This document shows, one piece after another, positions 57,246 to 64,000 of a stretch of DNA of 64,000 nucleotides (positions are counted from its first letter, which is position 1; each line of letters starts with the position of its first letter). Made by a program: the position numbers and the translations under genes. Location: assembly GCA_029207755.1 (NCBI GenBank), contig JARCOQ010000006.1, positions 32,618,022-32,682,021 of the forward strand, written 5' to 3'. Origin of the DNA: Chamaea fasciata. Lineage: Eukaryota > Chordata > Aves > Passeriformes > Sylviidae. The notes beneath the pieces were generated by a model, which had not been told where the DNA came from, ran no database searches, and saw only the letters and a list, made by a program, of their open reading frames with translations.

Positions 57246-60200
57246 CTGGTGGTAGAGGATACAGGTTATTGGATGCTTTTAACCACATTGACAAATTGCA
57301 CAAGTAACGACTTTCCATGCTTGGCAGTGGAATAGCAACTCATACATTAAAAAAAATTAAATTACATGAACAAGCATTTGCAGACTAATAGTTCAGCAAT
57401 GGCACAAAGCAATTACCACCACTGTCCTTTAATGATACAGGGCTTTCAGTGAACGCAGTTGACAGAAAGCTCACCAGTCTCATTTTGAGTCCTTTACCAG
57501 TCCCAAATCAATGTTCAAAAGGATAGGCAGTAATTATGTTCTTTTCTCTTTTTTTCATTTTTGATCCTTCTGAAGAGACAAATTTAAGTGAACTTCAAAA
57601 TGACCTACTAAAGTAAATGATTTTCCCCACAGATGGATCTGCCCTGGTTAGCCAGAATGGAAAAAGAAAAAATACAGGAGTGGAAAGAGGGTGCTGTGGG
57701 TATTGCAGGGCTAACCTAAGATACAAGCACTTCATGCTGTCAACATCACCCTGCTCAACTTCCCGTCACCTGCCCATTCCCCACACCAGTCTACAAAACA
57801 AGACCAAGGCCATGAGCAGAGCCAGGGACACTGGGACATTTTGCTCTGGTAATGGTAATGCATAAGTTAGGTTTCTGAATTACTTAATTCCCCCAAACCA
57901 CATTCATTTACAAGGTGATATCATGTTAAAGAGTTTAGCTAAGTTAATTATGAGACAGAGTCAACCCTCCATGGTGTTAGGGGGAACTTGAGGAACCTTG
58001 ATTACCAGGGATTAAGGAATGAACCCAGCATCTAAACTTTCAGAGCAAAAATATGGAAAGAAAGCCCCAATCTTAGTGCTATACTCTGATACTCTCACAG
58101 AACTTCATGCACTCTCTGGATTATTATTCTTCTCTTCCAATGTCCCTATAATGCCACCAAAATTCATTTTATTGTAATTATTCTACTTTGTGTTTGGTGT
58201 AATGTAGGTTTGCTCATTCCATGAGAACAGCTACCTGCAAAGCAGCTAAAATAGTCTTTCAGTCCTACTAGGGAATAAAAATACACTGGGGAAAAAAAAA
58301 TCTGTCATCATGTATTTTAACTATTAGTGAAAAATATAAGGAAGATAATTCACTATACTTTGTTGTTTTGCTACTTTTCTCCCTCTGAAGCAAGATTACT
58401 CCTATAGTCAACATTACTTATTTATTCATTCCCTCTATGCAAATGATATAAATTTCTTCATCCCATTTGGTTTCATCTCTGATTTTTACATGTCTCTGCA
58501 TTGACCATGGCAACCCTTACTTAAGATGAAGAGGCATCAATGGAAGTTTAGTTAGCCAGGCAATAAAAACTGCTGAATTAAGAGGTTGTCTGCCAGGTCT
58601 TTGCCTTAAAGCCTCCCCCCTTACCCCGAACAAAACAAAAAACCAGAATGCAACTAAAGACCCGTTACTGAATACTTCAAAGACTGAAATGCTCACTACA
58701 GATGACATATTCTCTTTGTTCCAAGTCTCTGACTCTCACGCTTCTTTCCCAGACCTTAAATTGCCTGTCAAAGCTTGATGATGTAGAATGTTCCTTGACC
58801 CTAAAAACATCTTTCTTTTATCCTCTCTCAACTCTTGTTAAACCATAAATCTGACCACCACCATCTATGGCACATCACTAGAATTATCCATTCTTATTTT
58901 GACCCCACCTCAGCTGAAATCCTTATTTATGTATTAATCACCTGACATGTGTATCTGTTTTAATATATTTCAATGAAATCCCTAGGGTCAAACTCTACAA
59001 TTTGTTATACTTGTTCATTTCACTGGCAGTAATTAAAGACTGCAAATAGCTAAATATTTCATGATTTAAACCCGGTACATTTCTTGTTTTCAAGTCCAGG
59101 GATCTAAATCACTTCTCTTAATTTGCTGTCTTCTTATCCCTTGTATTAGTTCTTCTGGAGAAAAAAAAAAGAAAGTGACATTCATTCTGTAACTCTAGAA
59201 ACACAGGAGCTTAGAAGATCATTAATATCTGCTGGTGCTATGTACATGCCCTGTGCCTCTTCTTGCACTGGGAGATCAGAAAGGGAAGCTCCAACATGAC
59301 CTTCTAGCCATTTCCGTGTAATTCAAAACAGCTGGAATTTGAAGTCTTCAAAGGCAAGGACTGTGGGATCAATATTGATTACACCAATATCACCACAATT
59401 ACTGCAATGTAAGTGACAACTACCTCTCCTCTGTCTTTGTCCCGCTGTAGTTCACTGTCAAAGACTGGGAGGGTTAGCTGTATCCCTCAAATATACTATT
59501 CCTCTCTCAGCTTTGACAACGAACTAGAAACAAGTTCAATTCACAATGTTCAATGAAAATGAACAGATGGATAAATGCAGCTGTTTCACAGATTGGAAAT
59601 GGAGGAATATTTTTTAAGCAGACAAAAACTGTTGTGCGACAATTCCAATGACAAAACTTAGTGTGCACTAATACACTAAATAATTCAACTATGTAATCTC
59701 TCTGAGCTAGTACTATGGAATTTAGAGAATTCTCCTTTCACAGCAAACACGAAAACAACATGGAAGAAACAAGCTTGTTGCTAAAGTATCAAATTACAAG
59801 GCAGAATCTCTTTAGAGATGATGAACTTTAGAAACCTAGTTAAATTGACTGCTGAAGACAAATTCAGGCACTATTCTGCCAATCAAAATTTGTCTCCTCT
59901 CAGCTGGCCATCAATACAAAACCAAACTTCATGTCCTTATCAGTTTTTAAGAAAATTTAGGCACCTGATAAAAATTCTCGATGCTATTATGAATCTGTTT
60001 AGCAGCACCGGGTATTGGTACCTCAGAGGGATGTCTGAGACCCTCAAGTCAAGTGGTGTGAACTAGTTCTGAATTTCCTAAGGGAGAATGATGCAATCAG
60101 ACTGCAGAGGTGCACCTGCTTGTCTGATTTCCTTCAATCCAGAAGAGGATGCAGGCCTTCTTCCAGCTTTGGGATGGGGATGTAAGAGATCAATCCCCTT

Positions 60201-63200
60201 CACTGTTTCTACTGTGTTCAGAGAAATAGTAGGTTTACTTCTTTTAATGAAGCACTTGATATATAAAGCAAAACTTAAAGCACATTTAGAGCAAAATGCA
60301 TTTCATTATTTCCTGCTGCTATTTTGTCCCAAATCTAATGTAAGAAAGTTTCGTGATTTTTGGATTAGATATTGCCTGTGAGGTCTGGTTTATTCCCAAT
60401 CAATTTGGAGTTTATTTGGTGTTAGATGATCACAGTGAAGCCAAGAGACTCTTCCTAGAGTCACCAGTTCTGACTCTGCCAAACCTATGGGGATACCAAC
60501 ATGGGAATGACTTACTTTCAATACTGGCATAACATTGATGGCAGCAAGGACTTGTGTAAGAATGCCAGATGCCTCCAACCAGAAGGCAGGCAGACTGTGA
60601 TGGTTGTGGTCACAGATCACAACAACTCAATCCAAATGTTCCGCAGCTGCAAGCATAGATGAATTCTCAGGGGCTGGGAGAAAAGATGGGCTGTCAAAAT
60701 TACAAACATGGCCACAAACCCTAACAAAAGCCTCCTTTTATTTGTATCAAGATCGGGATGATTGCTTCCATTGTGGAACAGGATGGCTTTTAAAGCAGAA
60801 AAACAGATATCTGGGGAAAAGGAGTCCAGGAAGGCTGGATATGCTTTAAAGAAGGAAATCTTAGAAGCACAAGAGTAGGCCCTCCCCATGTGCTGAAAGG
60901 TGGGCTGGTGGGGAAGAAGACAATCCTGGATCAACGGAGAGCTTTGAACGGAATTCAGGGAGAAAGGGAGAGTTTTTCACCCCTGGAAAAAGGCATCAGC
61001 AGCTCAGAAGGACTACAAGGTGTTATGAGGCCATGTGGGGAGAAAATGAAGAGGACCAAAGCCCACCTTAATCCAACCATTGCTATAAAAGACAACAAAT
61101 AATTTTAAAAACATCAGGAAGAAAAGAAAGGCCAAAAACCTCCATCCTTTCTTGGAAAAACAGTGACAAACAATGAGGAAGAGCCGGAGGTACTCAATGC
61201 GTTTGTTGCCTCAGTTAATAACAGGACCAGTTGTCATCAAGGTATCCAGCCGTTGGACCTGGGAGACAAGAGACAGGGTGTAGAATGAAGCCCACATAAT
61301 CTGGAAGGGAATTATCAGTGACCTGCTGTGCAACTTAGGATCATTCACTTTCATGGCACCAGATGGGATTCACCTGAGTGTTGGCGGAGCTGGTGGAAGA
61401 ACTCAACAAACCTCTTCCAATCATTTACCAGCAGCCCTGACTAACAGAGGAGATCCCAGGTGAGTGGAAACTAGATAATGTGACACTTATCTACAGGCAG
61501 GGCAGAAGGAGGTTTCAGGGAACTACAGGCCTGTCAGCTGGGGAAGATGATGGAGCAGATCACCTTGAGTGCCATCATGCAACATGTACAGGACAAACAT
61601 GATCAGGCCCAGCCAGCAGGGGTTTACAAAAGGCAGATCCTGCCTGACCAACCTTCTGTGACAAACTGACCCACTTAGTGGATGAGGGAAAGGCTGTGGA
61701 CGCTGTCTACCGAGACTTTAGTAAAAGTTCTTGATACTTTCTCCCACAGCATTCTCCTGGAGAACCTGGCTTGCCATGGTGTAGCTGGGTGTATTCTTTG
61801 CTGGGTTAACAACTGACTGGATGGGCAGGCACAGAGAGCTGGTGGTGAATGGAATTTCACCCAGCAATGTCAGTCATGAGTGGTGCTCCTCACAGCTCAG
61901 TACTGGAGCCAACAGGGTTTAAAATTTCCACTGACAACCTGGAAAACGCGATCAAGTGCACCCTCAGCAAGTTCACAGATGACACCAAGTTGGGCAGGAA
62001 TGCTGATTTGCTGGAGAGTAAGAAGGCTCTGCAGAGGGATCTGGATAGGCTGGATCACTGGGACAAAGCCAATTGTCTGAAGTTCAACAAGGACAAGTGC
62101 TGAGTCCTGCACTTTTGTCACAACAACCCCATGAAGTGCTACAGGCTGGGGGAGGAGTAGTTGGAAAAATATCCAGCAGAAAAGGACTTTGAAGTGCTGG
62201 TTGACAGCAGCTGAACATGATTCCAGCAGTGCCCAGGTGGCCAAGAAAGCCAATGGCATCCTGGCCTGTATTAGAAATAGTGTGCCCAGCAGAACCAAGG
62301 CAGGGATTGTCCTGCATATTTGGCACTGCTGAAGCCACACATCAGGTGCTGTGTCCAGCTCTTTTCACTACATGAAAGACACTGAGGTACTGAAGCACAT
62401 GCAGGGAAAGGCAATGAAACTGGTGAAGCATTTGGAGCAGAAGCTTAGCCCAGAGAAAATGAGGTTCAGGGAGACCCACATGATCCCTACAACTACCTGT
62501 AAGCAGGCTGCAGTAAGGTGAGGGTCAATCTCTTCTCCCATGTCACAAGTAACAGGCCAAGAGGAAATGGCCTCAAATTATGCCAGGGGAGGTTTAGATT
62601 AAGCAAAAAATGTTTTCATGGCAAAGATTGTAAAATAATGGAACAGGCTGCCCAGGAAATTAGTAAAGTCACCATCTCTGGAAGCGTTCAAAAAAACTGT
62701 GGATATGGCTCTTCAGGACATGTTTTAATGATGAACATGGTGGTGGTGCTGCTAGGTTGATGGTTTGACTTGATGATTTTTAAGGTGTCTTCCATCTTTA
62801 ACTATTTAACCTATGATTATTTTTTAAGCTAAAATAAAAAAATTTAAACCTAATTTTAACTTAATTTAAATTTAATTTATGAAAAAACCTCCCATTTTTA
62901 ACCTAGTATTCTAGAATCTTCTAGCTATTCTACTGTTTCAACCCCCACATCTATTCTGCAAAGTAATCTCCAGCTACCAAGAGTTCTTTATTTGCTGAAG
63001 CCATGCTAGCATTTACCTTTGGACTGAGTTGTTTAAGGCAGCATTTGTACTGCTACTGGACAAATTATCTGCATGGCCAGCCTTTAGAGTGTGGTGATAG
63101 TCTAAATGGTGAGGAGTGCATTCCCTCTAACGGAGTGGAAAGAAGAGGCATCAGAGATGAGAAAGCTCTCTCGGACCCAGGCTGCTCTTGGCATGAACAT

Positions 63201-64000
63201 AATACCAGTGTCTCTCTGTGTGTGTAGTGCTGGTGAATACGGCTAAATTCACCAGAACAAATCCCAAACATAAAAGCAGTAGCCAAAATAATAGTAGGGC
63301 TCTTGCCCTCCTCTTTCCCCCTCCCCCTGCCAAATGGACTGGGATATTCAAAAATTCAGAGCTCAAACTAAAGGAGTGCATTTGTACCAACAGTAGCCTT
63401 AGTGCTAACATAAAAATGCTATCATTTGTCGCAGGCAATTGGGTAATCTTGCCATCTGTCACCACACAGTTCACTGAAGGGTTTCTGAAGCATCTTAAAA
63501 CTGCTTTTTCAAGCTTGGTTGATCTTGTGATCACTGTGTAACTGAAGTCTAGTTATTTTGGTTTGTAATCAGTCTACAAAGCCTTCCATGTCCTCTCAAT
63601 AATTAAAATAGCAACTACGAATACATTTCACTGCAAACACTTGAAAAAACCTCATCACTAGTTTACACTGTGTAAAACATTTTGCAATCATCTTCAGGAA
63701 GAAGTTGCCCATTTGTTGTGCATGCTCCTTTCTCAAGCTAGCAATTCCATGCTTTACGCATTACCTTTACAAGGAACTTGTTCTTGAGAAATACACTGTA
63801 TTATCACTTCAAAACCTTCTCCAAGACTCTTGCATCCAAAAAGAAATCAGTCCCTTATTAGTAGGTGGTGAAGGATGGATAATTTATGTAACTAAGTGGC
63901 AGAACTAGAACTGTGAGGGCTGACAACTACCTGCTGCATTCAACTGCATACTGGCTGCATTTGCTGCCTTGCTCAATATCTCAAAGTTCTTTTCTGCCAA
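57246..64000 (-). other. TENM3 intron upstream of the first visible exon (partial)
   Basis: This is intron sequence running off the right edge. I looked on the minus strand for the exon that should precede it, the Cys-rich juxtamembrane and transmembrane exon, and did not find it. The main content is a long degenerate CR1 copy at about 60760-62830, followed by an AT-rich tail to about 62885. The rest shows only chance open frames. Confidence 0.8.
60760..62830 (+). mobile_element. CR1 LINE, 5'-truncated, broken reverse-transcriptase ORF and 3' end
   Basis: About 2 kb matches the remembered avian CR1 consensus in plus orientation: GTCCAGGAAGGCTGGA near 60826, GAACTACAGGCCTGTCAG near 61521, GTGGATGAGGGAAAGGCTGT near 61678, and the 3' UTR block ending near 62810. 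One open stretch (61849-62103) still encodes the catalytic reverse-transcriptase box as FTDDTKLG; the usual residue before the paired aspartates is Ala. Elsewhere the frame is broken by stops and indels, so the copy is dead. The 5' boundary is uncertain and may lie a few hundred bases further left. It is antisense to TENM3. Family CR1 is firm; the subfamily is not determined. Confidence 0.9.

Noticed and set aside
61897..62340. 147-codon minus-strand open frame
   Set aside because: Complement of the CR1 reverse-transcriptase region; not a gene.
63151..63534. Minus-strand frame with a hydrophobic Leu-rich stretch, considered as the missing TENM3 transmembrane exon
   Set aside because: It lacks the Cys/Trp-rich juxtamembrane sequence expected of teneurins and has no donor in the required phase that I could match.

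Overview
The window is vertebrate, and almost certainly avian, nuclear DNA: long AT-rich introns, GT-AG splice sites, at least six CR1 LINE fragments and one LTR of an endogenous-retrovirus type common in birds. The species cannot be fixed from the sequence. I recognise one gene, TENM3 (teneurin-3), on the minus strand. It enters the window inside an intron at the right edge and leaves inside another intron at the left edge. Promoter, cytoplasmic and transmembrane exons lie beyond base 64000; most of the NHL propeller, the YD shell and the C terminus lie below base 1. No other protein-coding gene, tRNA, rRNA or CRISPR array is supported.

Layout in transcription order (high to low coordinates): 57245-46348, three exons for the juxtamembrane stalk and pre-EGF domain; 45816-40769, four exons for EGF-like repeats 1-7; 27514-27488, a 27-nt microexon; 24984-24838, EGF8; 17266-17050, the Cys-rich linker; 15985-15207, the transthyretin-like domain; 8593-7611, the FN-plug region; 3950-3701, the start of the NHL propeller; 3293-3273, a 21-nt microexon. 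All 16 exons join in one open frame with matching phases, about 2,689 coding bases or 896 residues, without frameshift or stop, so the gene looks intact.

The most informative content is the pair of cassette microexons, both too short to appear in an ORF scan. The first encodes AHYLDKIVK between EGF7 and EGF8; the second encodes the NKDFRH segment of the NHL propeller. They correspond to the two alternative splice sites (A and B) known to control teneurin adhesion and latrophilin recognition. Both keep the frame, so four isoforms are possible.

The introns hold CR1 copies near 7.4, 18.6-19.4, 20.3-20.8, 36.5-36.8, 50.0-50.5 and 60.8-62.8 kb, a degenerate LTR at about 6.3-7.2 kb, A-rich tracts and short tandem repeats, plus a few motif clusters that may be regulatory. 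Five of the six CR1 copies and the LTR lie antisense to TENM3.
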